DNA from: Bryoerythrophyllum caledonicum
Taxonomy: Eukaryota > Streptophyta > Bryopsida > Pottiales > Pottiaceae
DNA: 64,000 bases
NCBI GenBank assembly: GCA_963971425.1
Contig: OZ020517.1
Span: forward strand, 2,978,501-3,042,500
Reading direction: 5' to 3'
The notes below the pieces were generated by a model. The model was not told where the DNA came from, ran no database searches, and was given only the letters and a program-made list of their open reading frames with translations. Below are positions 1 through 10,448 of the stretch, one piece after another. The first letter of the stretch is position 1. Each line of letters starts with the position of its first letter. A program made the translations under genes and the position numbers.

Positions 1-925
1 TGGAGTGATACTATATTCTTTTTTACTTTTTGTAAAAGTGATTTAAGCTTTGAACATCATTCTTATTGAATTTGAATTCATGTGTATTGTATTTTGTAAA
101 GAATCCCTTCGCAAAAACGATTAGGATGCTGCCTAAGTTGAAATCGGTAGGTTACAAGCTTAAGGGAAAGTTATTTATCATCAACCTTACGCGCCAACAA
201 AGATTGACCCAAGGAAAAGACCATTGGTAGTTGTTATTCAAGATGAGTTTATGAGATCAATTGTAGAAAGATTTTTCCAAATAATTCATGGGCCCTGGAT
301 TCCACATTCCAAACAAACCAATATGGGTTACCTCTTTATGCCGCAGTTATTCCTAATCAAGATGGAAAGGTCATGGCCAAAATTTGAGCTTTGCAGAGGA
401 GTTTGAGCAAATACCTTCTTTTGGACCATGCATATTTCCAGGTTGGGTCGGTTTAAGTGTGCCTTAGCAAAGGTTATGGCCAAAGTTTGGTAGACTTTTT
501 TCTTATGGTGGTATGAATACCAATATCATGTCAAACGCCATTGGGAATCGATTAAATACACTTTGTTAGAAGGTAAGGTCAACTAGTCTCTTTGAGACCC
601 CATTGTAGCCATTGCTGGGAGTGCAAAATACGGCACCTGCGTTGGGCAACCAACTATCTTGAATCAATTCAAGATCATACAAGGCATCACTGAGTATTTT
701 TGTTATTTTATATTTTGAAATAATCTTTCATTTCATATTTTATGTTGATATATAATTAATATTTTTGACATATAGGTGATTTTGAGAGGTTTTCAAGAAG
801 GGGGAACAATAAAAGACATTGACATTGTTTGAAAGGAGGAGAGAGGATTTTTAAAGCTTATGTATCGGCTCCATCCAATGTGTTACAAGTGGTCGAAGAG
901 GCATTTATTATTCCGTATCTAAAGT
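1..925. other. AT-rich intergenic DNA, no gene supported
   Basis: Only short interrupted reading frames are visible. The stretch probably holds further decayed parts of the transposase-like remnant that follows it, because the same strand and base composition continue into the SWIM-like segment. I could not align any earlier part to a known domain. Confidence 0.4.
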
Positions 926-1060
926 GAGAGCAATGATGGCATGTGGTATAATGTGTCTTTAAACACACACTTTTGTGATTGTCCGGATTGAAATTCACCT
1001 TGCAAATATATCTTGGGGTTGCAATGCATTGTTAAAGAATATTTTAAAGTATAAAGAGAG
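926..1060 (+). pseudogene. SWIM zinc-finger remnant of a MULE/FAR1-type transposase
   Basis: One forward frame reads NDGMWYNVSLNTHFCDCPD, a stop codon, then NSPCKYILGLQCIVKEYF. The spacing C-x-C followed about seven positions later by C-x-(H/Y) matches the SWIM finger found near the C-terminus of MuDR-type transposases and the plant FAR1/FHY3 proteins derived from them. The usual final histidine is tyrosine here, a stop falls inside the finger, and no catalytic transposase core is readable upstream. I see the finger-like pattern directly; assignment to the MULE/FAR1 family is inference. The function is certainly lost. Confidence 0.5.
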
Positions 1061-2004
1061 AATGAAGTTGTAGAGGAGATGATGCCCATCCGATTCTGAA
1101 TGTCCACCAACCTCTACTTCCATAATTGTTGGAGAGATTGGTGCTACATATGGTATATTCTAGAATACATATGGAGAAAACATATGGCATCAGAGAGTGC
1201 TGAAGAAGGTGGTTCACAACCTCCTTTAAAACTGCCCTCTCATATGCTTATATCACATTCAAAACAAAAAAGAGCCATCTATTACAAATTTCCAAAAATT
1301 ACTTGTCAGATTTGTGCTACAAAGGCCCGCTTTACATTAGAAACGAGAAGCCTCCGGCCAAACTCCACTTGGGCCATGGCACATTCTTGAGAGGCCAATC
1401 CTTGAGAAGCCATGGCCTTTGGGTGTGGTGTAAAGTGAGAGAAGGCCAAAAGCTCCAATGTTGAGCTTTTTCAAAATTCATCTTTAAATATATTAAATGA
1501 TTGGTTGTGAGTTTTTTGGCCAATGGCCCCCCGGATTTATAGTTAGGCCCACCTCTTGAGGTAGGCCTAACTATAATTCCGGGGGCCCTCATTATTATGC
1601 ACTTTTGTTGCCACGGAGGACAAAAGTGTTGTCCATGTCATTTTCTCCTCTTTCGTCCCTTGGGCTGAAAAAATCGGGTGTAAAGTGACATTCTTTGGTC
1701 TTCTCGATTTCTACGTCTCCCATTGGCTGAAATTTCTCTCCTCGCGGCCTCTCGCCTCTAGTGTAAAGAGGCCCAAAGACTCTAGGGGAAGGAGGTGCAA
1801 CATTGGTTTCTTGCAAAAAATTCTTCCCATCAAATGTTTGTGCAATAAATTTGAAGTTGTGTTGATTTTATATAGCACTGGAGTCCATGATTGATTAGAA
1901 TTTTAATGTCATGTGCAATAACTACACATTTGAATGATGTTATTGAAGTTTCCTTTATTTATTTATAGACCTATGTAATACATAAGGATTTGTTTAATTG
2001 CTAG
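1061..2004. other. intergenic DNA with a long palindrome
   Basis: There is no convincing gene. The motif GTGTAAAG recurs three times (about 1,429, 1,679 and 1,760), and a near-perfect palindrome lies at 1,525-1,587 (listed separately). Short frames on both strands here have no recognisable product. Confidence 0.4.
1525..1587. repeat. 63-bp near-perfect palindrome
   Basis: The arms centre on ACCTC-TT-GAGGT at about 1,551-1,562 and extend outward through AGGCC, TATAGTTAGG/CCTAACTATA and GGGGCC ends, with one or two mismatches near CGGATTT/AATTCCG. Such a foldback could be a solo inverted-repeat mobile element or a strong RNA hairpin. No copy was noticed elsewhere in the window. Confidence 0.6.
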
Positions 2005-2175
2005 CCCATAAAGGACCAAGGCATTTTAGAGGAATTTCTACTCCTTTAATCTAAAACTACCAAGACTAGCTTTTTTGAGAATGTAACTATAGAATGTTCT
2101 TCTAAACTTATATGACAGAATGTGGTAAAAAATTTGTGAATACAGACCGTACGGATTGAAAGATAATGGTAATCA
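2005..2175. repeat. short dispersed repeat, related to the element at 18,730
   Basis: This copy opens with CCCATAAAGGACCAAGGCAT and continues with TTTAGAGGAA, TTTGAGAATGTAA, AACTTATATGA and GAAAGATAAT. The same string of motifs occurs in the same order in the TTAA-flanked element at 18,730-18,931. The right terminus is not recognisable, so the copy appears decayed or cut short. Confidence 0.5.
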
Positions 2176-2609
2176 ATGTAAGAAGTCATTCGGGTATTTG
2201 AGTTGGTGGTGAAGTCTGGACTTCATGAAGCCGATGAGTTCTGGATCCCCGCTGGACCTTGCGGCAGATGAGACCCGGATAGGGAGGGCGGGTATTGGGC
2301 GAAGAGCGGGTATCGGGGAAGGAGGGAGCGGGTATCGGGCGAGGGTAGGAGAGTGGGGCGGGCAGGGAGGCGGGCCCCCTTTCGACCCGCCCTTAGAGGC
2401 GAGCTTGGGTATCAATCATAGATACCCTGGAAGAATCCGGGTGTCAATCCCAAAACCTGAATCGCTCAACATTCTCCAGCTTCCGTTGCAGAGCTTTCAT
2501 GGCTATGGCGGACCCCTGAAACCCTAATTCTACCGTCGTCGTTGCCATGCTTACATTTCAACCAGTCAATATTCCGCGCCACTGACCAGATCACGCACGC
2601 GGCTTCACC

Positions 2610-3969
2610 ATGGATATGATGGACATGGCGTTGCCGTCGCAATGGGCGGACGAACGCCGCGCCTCATCGGACCTGGTCCTGGTCACACGGCCTGGCGCCT
2701 TCGGCCTCCCCACAGCATGCCCGGCGTGCCTCCCCGCATTTCTGTACCTGCGACTCGCTGCCATCTCCTTCCAGAAACAGGTAATTTCAGTCCTCTTCAC
2801 AATGTTCATGAAACTAAGTTTCCAGAAAGGAAGTAGCTTAGGGTTCATGTGTAGATCGCAGAACAGGTGAATGCATTGAATTCTGATGTTGTCTATCTTC
2901 ACGAAGCATTCTTCCAGGAACAGGTAATGTCAATTCTCTTCTCAGTCCATGAAACTACCAGAAAGGAAGTAGCTCAGAGTTTATGTGTATTCCGCAGAAC
3001 AGGTACTGCATTAAATTCTGATGTCGTCTATCTTCACGAAGCAATCTTCGTTCATGTGTATGTTGGAGAAAGATTGGCATACGAGCAACTTAGGGTTTAT
3101 GCAGGAGTTGTTGAGAATTGGAGTGTTACCTGCAGGTGACGGCAACGGAGCCGGACTCAGAGGATTTGCCGGCGGTGGAGTACGGGGAGAGTGTGGGATT
3201 CGCGAGTGATGACGGGGGAGTGGTGGCGTTTCTGCGGAGGGAGAAGGTGGCGGATCTGGACGCGGGGTTGAGCGAGAGCGAGAAGGCGGAGCTTGAGACG
3301 TGCAAGGCGATGATGGAGTCGTGGGTGGCGGATGCGAGTTTGTACGAGACCTGGATGCGGGAGAATGAGCGGCAGTGCAAGGTGGTGTACTTCACGGAGC
3401 TGCCGTGGGGGTTGGCGCAGGCATTGGATTGGAAGCAGCGCGTGGGTGTGATGCAGCGCTTGGGGGTGACGCAGGACAACACCACTTCTCGCGCGGAGGA
3501 GATGTACCGGAAGGCGGGGAATGCGTACGCCGCCTTGTCTGTGCTCCTGAGTAATCAGAGCTTCTTCTTCAGCAACCACGGGCCCACGAGCTTGGATGCG
3601 ATTGTGCTCGGGCACCTCCTCTTCCACTTGCGTGTGCCGTTCGAGGTTTCCACTCTCAAGGGGGAGATCTTCAAGCACCAGAACTTGGTGGATTATGCGG
3701 AGTCGTGGAGCCGGAAGCTGCTAGGGGACGGGGGAGAGGACAACATTGATTCTGTGTTCGAGCCCAAGGCTCCTCCTCCACCTGCTCCACCTCGCTCCAA
3801 GGAAAACGAGAAGCCCGCAAAGGAGACGAGCGAGAAGGACATCGTATTCAAGAAACGGGCCAAATATTTTGTGGTTGCGCAGGTGGCGGCTGTGTTGATG
3901 TATGCCCTATTCATGGGGTTTGGAGTCGATGAGGAGGATGGAGACGACGATGGCGTGGATGATGAGTGA
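2610..3969 (+). CDS. metaxin-like outer mitochondrial membrane protein, two exons
   Basis: Exons are 2,610-2,780 and 3,136-3,969, joined in phase 0 at CAG|GTAATT and TGCAG|GTG; the product is about 334 residues. Plant metaxin is a tail-anchored outer-membrane protein involved in protein import and beta-barrel assembly with the SAM machinery. Exon 1 encodes LVTRPGAFGLPTACPACLPA, the conserved start of the metaxin thioredoxin-like/GST-N region. Exon 2 supplies PAVEYGESVGF and the helical GST-C region, including SFFFSNHGPTSLDAIVLGHL. Near the end a Pro/Ala-rich linker precedes a hydrophobic segment (YFVVAQVAAVLMYALFMGFG) and an acidic tail, as expected of a C-terminal anchor. The ATG at 2,610 sits in a good TTCACCATGG context. 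Intron 1 carries a duplication of the exon-1 end (separate entry). Identification is confident. Confidence 0.88.
2769..3053 (+). repeat. tandem duplication of the exon-1 end and donor inside metaxin intron 1
   Basis: A unit beginning TTCCAGAAACAGGTAAT at 2,769 recurs as TTCCAGGAACAGGTAAT at 2,911, a period of about 142 bp. Both units run through CATGAAACTA, CAGAAAGGAAGTAGCT, GCAGAACAGGT, TTGAATTCTGATGT and GTCTATCTTCACGAAGCA. The duplication carries a second copy of the splice donor, which could be used as an alternative 5' splice site. Confidence 0.75.
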
Positions 3970-4835
3970 GAGAGTTAAGCAATGTGGTTTGATTCCTATA
4001 TTCATCTAACGCATTCTCCACCTGCCTCAGCCCTTTCCTTCCTGCCATTTGAGAATCAATGTTGTAGACACATACAATGGGACATAATTACTTTAGTTCC
4101 ATGATGTTAGTGCAGCAGAATAGGCGCTAGCTGTTGCTGAAGTTAGCACTGTGGAGAGGCACAACTGAACATTTGTGAATACTGTACTTACAAGTAAAGT
4201 CACAGGCACGAAGGACTCGGATCATAAATGGATGATCATCTCAGATACCGGGCAGGTACTCGTAGATTGTGCCAGTTTCTGTAGAGCCTCTGGAGGTGAG
4301 GGCAGCGAGTGATCTGAAAGAGAGACGATTACTGCATTGTAGTAATAATAAATAAGATGCTTTGGAATTCGTGTGGTAAGAACTGCTGAATTCTGTGAGT
4401 GTTCCGTGTTCAGTTGCCGTATGGACAGAGAATAGTTGGATCTTCGTCATCGGTAACATTGCTCGAAGCTCAGGGCTCATTCGAAAACAAACAAGAAATT
4501 TCTTCAAGTGACTATGCCCAGAGCGTTTACAACGAAGCTTCGCCCGTGGCTACCTCGCAAGTTGCAGCACTTGCTTACTTTAGATCCAAAAATGGGCCAC
4601 CATCTCCGCCGCACCCTTGGCTTGTCCTATCTTAAAGAATTATGTCTCGAATAGATGCCAACCTCGGAGCAAATTTGTCAGTGTCTATCAATACCTCGCA
4701 GTTGTCTATGCAAACAGTGATCAGCGACTAGTAAAGGATTCGGAACAGTGTCAGATCGCAGCTTCACAGTGAAGCTTTTGGCTGATAAAACTGGGATCAG
4801 CGCGGACCTTTCACGATCATTCTAGTATTGACGAG
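3970..4835. other. metaxin 3' region and VOC gene upstream region
   Basis: No further gene is supported. The first part should hold the 3' UTR of the metaxin gene and the last 100-200 bases the 5' UTR and promoter of the VOC gene. A short open frame around 4,399-4,635 has no recognisable domain. Confidence 0.4.
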
Positions 4836-5261
4836 ATGGCGGTGGAGTGGCAGATGAAGGGGCACTCGACGGTGTCGTCGTACCTGGTGTCGTGCAGCGC
4901 GCAGCAGGTGATTGACTTCGCGAAGGAGGTGCTGGGCGCGCACCAGATGTACAAACAGGAGAACGAGGACAAGACGGTGAAGCACGCGTCGCTGCGCATC
5001 GGCGACACTGTAGTGATGATCGCGGACGCAAGCGAGCAGTACCCCGCGGTGCCCGCGTGGCTGCACGTCTACGTCCCGGACGTCGACAAGACCTACGAGC
5101 TGGCGCTCAGCAAGGGCGCGCAGTCCATCCAGGCGCCGGCCGACACGCCCTACGGCGACCGCACCGGCGGCGTCAGAGACGCCGCGGGCAACACCTGGTG
5201 GATCGCCACCCACAAGTTCAATCCCTTGGGCTGCACCGGCGACGCGCAAGTCGCCGAGTGA
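4836..5261 (+). CDS. glyoxalase/VOC-superfamily protein, single exon
   Basis: A 141-residue protein of the vicinal-oxygen-chelate fold, close in pattern to plant proteins annotated as lactoylglutathione lyase/glyoxalase I family (PhnB-like). It shows the beta-alpha-beta module from STVSSYLVSCSAQQVIDFAK through SLRIGDTVVMIADA, then the second module WLHVYVPDVDKTYELALSKG, PADTPYGDRTGGVRDAAGN and WWIATH. The ending DPxGNxWW-like (DAAGNTWWIATH) is typical of the family. Metal ligands of true glyoxalase I are not clearly conserved, so enzyme activity is uncertain. The ATG at 4,836 is the first in frame, and no intron is needed. The exon is GC-rich, like the other genuine genes here. Confidence 0.82.
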   Translation: MAVEWQMKGHSTVSSYLVSCSAQQVIDFAKEVLGAHQMYKQENEDKTVKHASLRIGDTVVMIADASEQYPAVPAWLHVYVPDVDKTYELALSKGAQSIQAPADTPYGDRTGGVRDAAGNTWWIATHKFNPLGCTGDAQVAE

Positions 5262-5494
5262 GTACACTTCTGTCATTCTTTCTGTTCTAGCTGTGGCACT
5301 TCGGTGAGAAAAATCTTCATGTATATACTGATCGATCACATGAATGAACACACGTTTCTTCAATGAGTCGTACGCTACTTGCATTGGGTTGGAAATGGTT
5401 TCCGAACATTCGGTCGTTTTTTTGGTTCTTTTTTACGTTAAGAGTTTCCGATGAGCCATTCTTTGGTTTGTGCGCGATGGTTGATTTCTCCAGT

Positions 5495-6818
5495 TTATTC
5501 GTCTGTCACCCACAACCCACCATTGATGTAGTCAAGGGTGACGAAAGGTTGCGCCTCCTCGTCAGTGAGCTCTCGCCCCCACTCCACTCTTCGTGATTCG
5601 TTTGCTCCAGGCCCAAAGCATTTGTATTCCCCGTAAAACACAGTCCTGCACAGAGGATCATCACTGATTTCACACTCGGCTAAATTCTTCGGATAAGGGT
5701 TTGGTGAGATTACCCACCTTTCTCCCGCGGCGTCCCAGGTGTACCACCCCACAGGATTAATGATATCCGCAAACTCCGTGAACGCGAACACGACGCGCGA
5801 GTACGCTCCCCACGCGCGCCCAAGGTACGCCATGGCCGGGCCGGAGCCCGTCACACTGCAGTTCACGAATGAGAACCCCGTATCCTCGCTCGAATTATGC
5901 CTCTTCTGCGCCGTGATGGATCCGCCGCGATGCGAAATCACTCTCAGCTCGCAATCCTGCAACCAAACTCAGACGTCCCTCGATTGACAAAAACCAAACC
6001 AGAAATCATGCAAGCGTGGTTAGTACCTTGTAAAGAGATTTCCCGTCGCCGAAGATGAAATCGACCGCGCCCTCGATGAGCAGTCTTTGAAGTAGTGGCG
6101 ACCTCGCGCGTCGTAGAGCGTGTCCTGCTGCCCATAGAACGCGCACCCGTAGAACGCATTGAAGTCGCCCGTGGTGCGCAATGCGACCGCTTGGTGCATC
6201 CGCTTGCCATCCGGCGGCGGCGAAGAGTTCTACAGAGAAATACGCTCAGAAGCTCAACGGCGATGGAATTCCACGGCACTTGAAGACTAGTACTTTACCT
6301 CGAAGGAGATGTTCCTCGCTGTGAAGTACGAGGCGCTGACGGCGAAAGTCGAGGTCGAGTACGTGGTGCCCGTCTCGTTCGCCACAAGGCTTGACGTGAT
6401 CTTCGTGACGTCCCGCCCCGCTCCTTGTAGCGTGATGCGACGCCTGCCCTGGGGCACCACCACCCTTTCCCTGCAAGCGTCATAATTTCCTCATGATCAG
6501 GCCTCGCATGATCAGTCGCACTGAAAAAACTACCCATGTAACCAATCCTTACGAGTATGTTCCCGCGTGCACTTCGATGGTGACGGGATCACTGTTGTGA
6601 TCAGGGACGGCGCCGAACGCTTCGTTGATGGTCTTGTAATCTCCGCCGCCGTCCTGGTCCACCACAATCACCCTCGCCACACCTGGAACTCTATCAACCA
6701 AGGTCTTGGCGTGGAAGTCTACTCCGGCGTCTCGCGTTGGCGGAGCCTCCGATGCGGAAAGAAACGAGATTGACAGGCAAACGAAGAGAAGAGGTGAAGT
6801 ACTCCACAGCCTTGCCAT
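5495..6818 (-). CDS. pectin methylesterase, four exons, one-base frameshift
   Basis: Pectinesterases remove methyl esters from cell-wall homogalacturonan. Exons on the minus strand are 6,818-6,553, 6,470-6,299, 6,229-6,027 and 5,956-5,495, all with GT-AG borders; the product would be about 367 residues. An N-terminal hydrophobic stretch (LLFVCLSISFLSASEA) is a secretion signal, and there is no inhibitor (PMEI) pro-domain, so it is a type II-like enzyme. Family signatures are GGGDYKTINEAFGAVP, HQAVAL, YGQQDTLYD, VDFIFGDG, LGRAWGAYSRVVF, GWYTWD and YGEYKCFGPGA. In exon 3, near 6,080, one base is missing between KDC and IEGAVDFIFG, so the frame breaks just before the catalytic aspartate. Either this copy is inactive or the base is a sequence error; the rest is well conserved. 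The start chosen is the ATG at 6,818 (MARLW). Confidence 0.82.
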
Positions 6819-8062
6819 TGAGGAATTTACAAGCAATCTAGTCCCAAAGAACCTTGATCCATCTCTTCACTCAGAGCCTCCACTCACACGTTTGTGATGG
6901 AGAATTTTTTTTGTATGGGTTCAAACTGTACACATTCATGTTTGACGGAACAGATATCATTGACTATGGTCATGTCTTGTTCATGAACAAGTTTAGCACA
7001 TGCTCCATGAGTTTTATGTGGAATGGCAACTCCAGATTGAGGCCATCAGATTATATCACAGCTCGACCTACCCACTAGCACAAGTGGGGCTGTTTTTGGT
7101 CCTCTAAATCTAACACTTCTTGGTGAAGTGCCAAAAGAAAGCGTCCGAAAAAAATTGCCAAAAACTTATATGTAAACAAAGTGTCAAAAAGTGTCAAAAA
7201 GTGTAAAAAACTTATAGCTTAAAATTGTCAAATACTATTGGTACTAGTGACTATGGGTGCAAATATAGATCACTAATATATGTTAGTCTGTTCTCTCTTT
7301 GTCAATGCTGGAGTTTAGGGGATGCATTTGGCCTGACCTTTGATCATGAAGGGTTGGTCATTACTTGGAAATGCTTCACCTCCAGATTTTGACCACCACA
7401 TGGACATGGTGTGGATAGTTTGCATCATGCAAAACTATCATTCAAGGGAGAAAGAACTGATCTCCTTCTCAATGGATTGGATTCTGGAAAGAGGCAATTT
7501 CTCGAATTAGGTGTTCCAAGGCACGATATGAGAGGCCCTAGTTGGTAGATATTAAGAGCTTTTCTGTGTCCCTTGGAACCAGAGAGGCTTCGGATCAGTT
7601 GAGATTCCAGATGCTGAAATTGTATCCCAACAGATGGTTGAAGTCAATTGAATAAATGAGTCATTTACAGTGCAAGAAGATCAATCAGAGTGTGGATCCA
7701 AGACTTTCCTTTATTTCACTGCTTTCTTGTGAAGAATACTAAAGAGAGGATCTACAAGATTTTGGTGCCCATTCACCTCTTCAAGCTCATGTATGCCAGG
7801 ACAGTTATTTCAGCCATGCCTGAATTTTGTAGATTTTGTTAGCATCAACAACTACTAGTCAGACCTCACACTTGGAGATGCCCTTTGCAACTCATCAAAG
7901 GAACATGCTGAAAATCAGCTGAGGTTATCTTCTTCAGGATATATTGATGTGGAGTTGAGGTGATTATGGACACATAATGATCATAGCATCCTGATGGCAG
8001 GACATGAAAGTTGAAGCCTAGCCGTATATTAGAGCTGCCAAAATTACGCACGGACAACAACC
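6819..8062. other. intergenic region between divergent genes
   Basis: This is the shared upstream region of the pectin methylesterase (leftward) and cyclophilin (rightward) genes, and should hold both promoters. No further gene, RNA or terminal-repeat element is evident. A short direct repeat, GTGTCAAAAA twice, occurs near 7,180-7,200. Confidence 0.4.
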
Positions 8063-9611
8063 ATGGTGAATCCGTTAAACCCTAAAGTGTTCTTTGACAT
8101 CGAGATCAAGAGAAAATTTGTCGGCCGGATTGTGATGGAGCTTTTCGCAGACACAGTCCCAGTCACAGCAGAAAACTTCAGGTACAATAGTGCCAATGTT
8201 ACTGAAGAGAATAATCCAGGGAATGACCTTCTTTTATCATCCCCTATTTTATGGTTTTATGGTAGTAACCGGGAATGTATGGAGAGAGACGTGGCTTGAG
8301 AGAGGTGTACGGGAAATACTCGTAGGAGGGCTTTAGCTTGCATTGGATAGGGCCCAAGAATATATTGATTACAATTACTACTCCTATATTTTATTGGTGC
8401 AAGGAAAATTTTTAAAAATAAAAGGAACAAGAGAATTGTTCATGCTCTATTTTTCTACATATAGATCTCACCTTACAATATCCTGAAATTGAAAGGAAGT
8501 CACTTTGCATGTCAAGTCTTATGTTAGTGACTCGGACCACATGGATAGGTCGGGAGAGGTGTGTGGGAACTATCGGTCAATTGTTTGACAACTTGAGGTA
8601 TTGTGGGGGAACTTTTGCTTGCATTGGGTAGGGCCCAAGAGCATTGATTGCCATGCATTTCATTGGTGCAGAAAGAGGGAGCATGAGATTCCTCATGCTG
8701 TCTTTCTTTCCGTATTTAAATCTCACCCTACCTTTTTCATTTCTTTCTTCTGTAGGAAGAAAACTCTCTTCTCTATCACCCTATCCTTCCCTCTTTGGGT
8801 AGGTTTTTTGGGATTACTCTAATGAATGTAGCCTTTGAAATGTCCATGATATGAAAGTACTAATAAGCATAATTACTATATATTTCTTCGTAGGTTGTTG
8901 TGTACAGGCGAGAAGAAGGTGGGTAAGCTTGGAAGAAACCTATGGTTTAGAGGATCAAGTTTTCATCGCATCATTCCGGAGTTCATGTGCCAAGGTGGAG
9001 ACTTCACACATGGAACTGGACATGGGGGTGAGTCAATATGGGGGGAGAGGCTGCCCGATGAAAACTTCCTCCGAAAACATAGCGGGCCAGGAGTATTATC
9101 CATGGGGAACTTTCACAAGCCCCATACAAATAACTCCCAGTTCTTCATCACCATGGTCCCTTGTCCATGGCTCGATGGATTGCATGTTGTCTTTGGAAAA
9201 GTTTTGGAGGGGTTCATGGTTCTTAAGGCCATTGAAGCATGCGGCACTTCTGAAGGCAAGCCAAAGACAACTGTTATTATTTTTGCTTGTGGAGAATGCT
9301 CAAATTTCTCGGAATTTAGGGTGCCTTTTCCTGGCTATGTTAATCCATTGGAACTGCCAGAAGAAGAAAAATCCGTGCCTCCCTCCAAGAAAATTTATGG
9401 TTGTTGTGGTTGCTACCCTATCAACATCCCTCCACCCGTACCGGGTTCTTGCTATTGCATGCAAACTGGATACCACATTTTCTCAGGGAAACATGTGATT
9501 CGTCAATTGGTTGATCCAGATCTCATGGGACCACGGAAATTAGGCCCTAATTTGGCTTTTGACCACTCTAAATTTGTTCCCTATTCGCAGTGTAAGGAAA
9601 TGGAGCCATAA
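8063..9611 (+). CDS. cyclophilin-type peptidyl-prolyl isomerase with Cys-rich C-terminal extension
   Basis: Exons are 8,063-8,181 and 8,894-9,611 (TTCAG|GTACAA, TTCGTAG|GTTG); the protein is about 278 residues. Cyclophilins catalyse cis-trans isomerisation of prolyl bonds. The fold is complete: [59 protein letters not shown] and [13 protein letters not shown], with active-site Arg (HRIIP), Phe/Gln (FMCQ), Phe (QFF), Trp (PWLDG) and His (LHVVFG). Unusual points are [13 protein letters not shown] in place of the usual MANAGPxTNGSQ, and about 105 extra residues after the normal end, with [26 protein letters not shown] and a charged tail. The extension has no domain I recognise. The large intron holds a duplicated segment. 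The start CCATGG at 8,063 is in good context. Confidence 0.85.
8258..8722 (+). repeat. diverged direct duplication inside the cyclophilin intron
   Basis: Two segments, about 8,283-8,475 and 8,548-8,722, share the same order of motifs: GGGAGAGGTGT/GAGAGAGGTGT, GCTTGCATTGG(A/G)TAGGGCCCAAGA, (T)ATTGATT, TTATTGGTGCA/TCATTGGTGCA, a CATGCT(C/G)T block, and ATCTCACC(T/C)TAC. They are too diverged to be recent, and no terminal inverted repeats are visible. Confidence 0.55.
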
Positions 9612-9634
9612 TTGGACAATATTTTTAATTTTAA

Positions 9635-10448
9635 CCCGTAAAGGCCCAATGTCCCCTCGGGCCCTCGAGGGACATTTTGAGTTTGGGTAAGCCCCACAAA
9701 CTCAAATTTAGGCATGATTTCTTGAGATTTTTAACAAAATGGGCAAGTTTTTATTAGCTTCCCGTAGACGTAATTTTTTTTGTAAGAATCCGACTTACGG
9801 TTCAAAAGTTACAAACATTTTTCATTAACATATACAAATACTGCCGTGGTTCAATGTGACATATAACAAATAATGAAGCAAAACTTCAATAAATTTCTAA
9901 GTTCAATAGAAATTCGAGTTTTTTCCATTTGAAAAAAAGAAAAATTCCACTTGGAAAAAAAATGAAGTCTTTGCATCTACCATACGGACTTTTGAATTTC
10001 AAACATATGAGAAGGATATGATATATGCAAAACTTGAAGTATATTGTTAATTCTCAGCACATAGTTGCATTGCAAGATTTTTAAGGATATCTTATATCCC
10101 TCTTCTACTTCAAAAAGTTGGTGCACATGTGTCTCACATGATCCTTTTCAAATTAAAATATGTAAATCACGGACCATAGAGCAAAAAGTTTCCATAGAAG
10201 GTGGTCGAAGTTTGTTGAAGGTGTTTAGTGTGACCTCAAGGAAAGTTTATGTCTCACTTCAAAGGTTGATATCTTTCAATCAGTGTGGTCAAGTTGAACA
10301 AATTTTTTACCACACACTTGTACAATCCTAGTACAAGATCCTACAATTAGATATGTAAAAAATGTGTTTATTTGCATTTTGTATTGGATGCATTGGAACT
10401 GGCAGTTTTTAGTGAGTTTGGTGCAAAAATGTTGTGGGTTTTTAGGGG
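9635..10448. mobile_element. candidate TTAA-flanked inverted-repeat element after cyclophilin
   Basis: The segment starts TTAA|CCCGTAAAGGCCC at 9,631 and ends TTTTTAGGGG|TTAA at 10,449-10,452. The ends are imperfect inverted repeats and both flanks are TTAA, as in the better-preserved members at 12,765 and 18,730. There is no coding capacity. It begins only about 20 bp after the cyclophilin stop, so it probably lies in the 3' UTR. The long distance between the ends and their mismatches keep confidence modest. Confidence 0.45.

Noticed and set aside
3118-3969. Metaxin as a single-exon gene starting at 3,118
   Set aside because: The first codon there is TTG and the N-terminal metaxin signature is missing; it is found in an upstream exon (2,610-2,780) with a proper splice.
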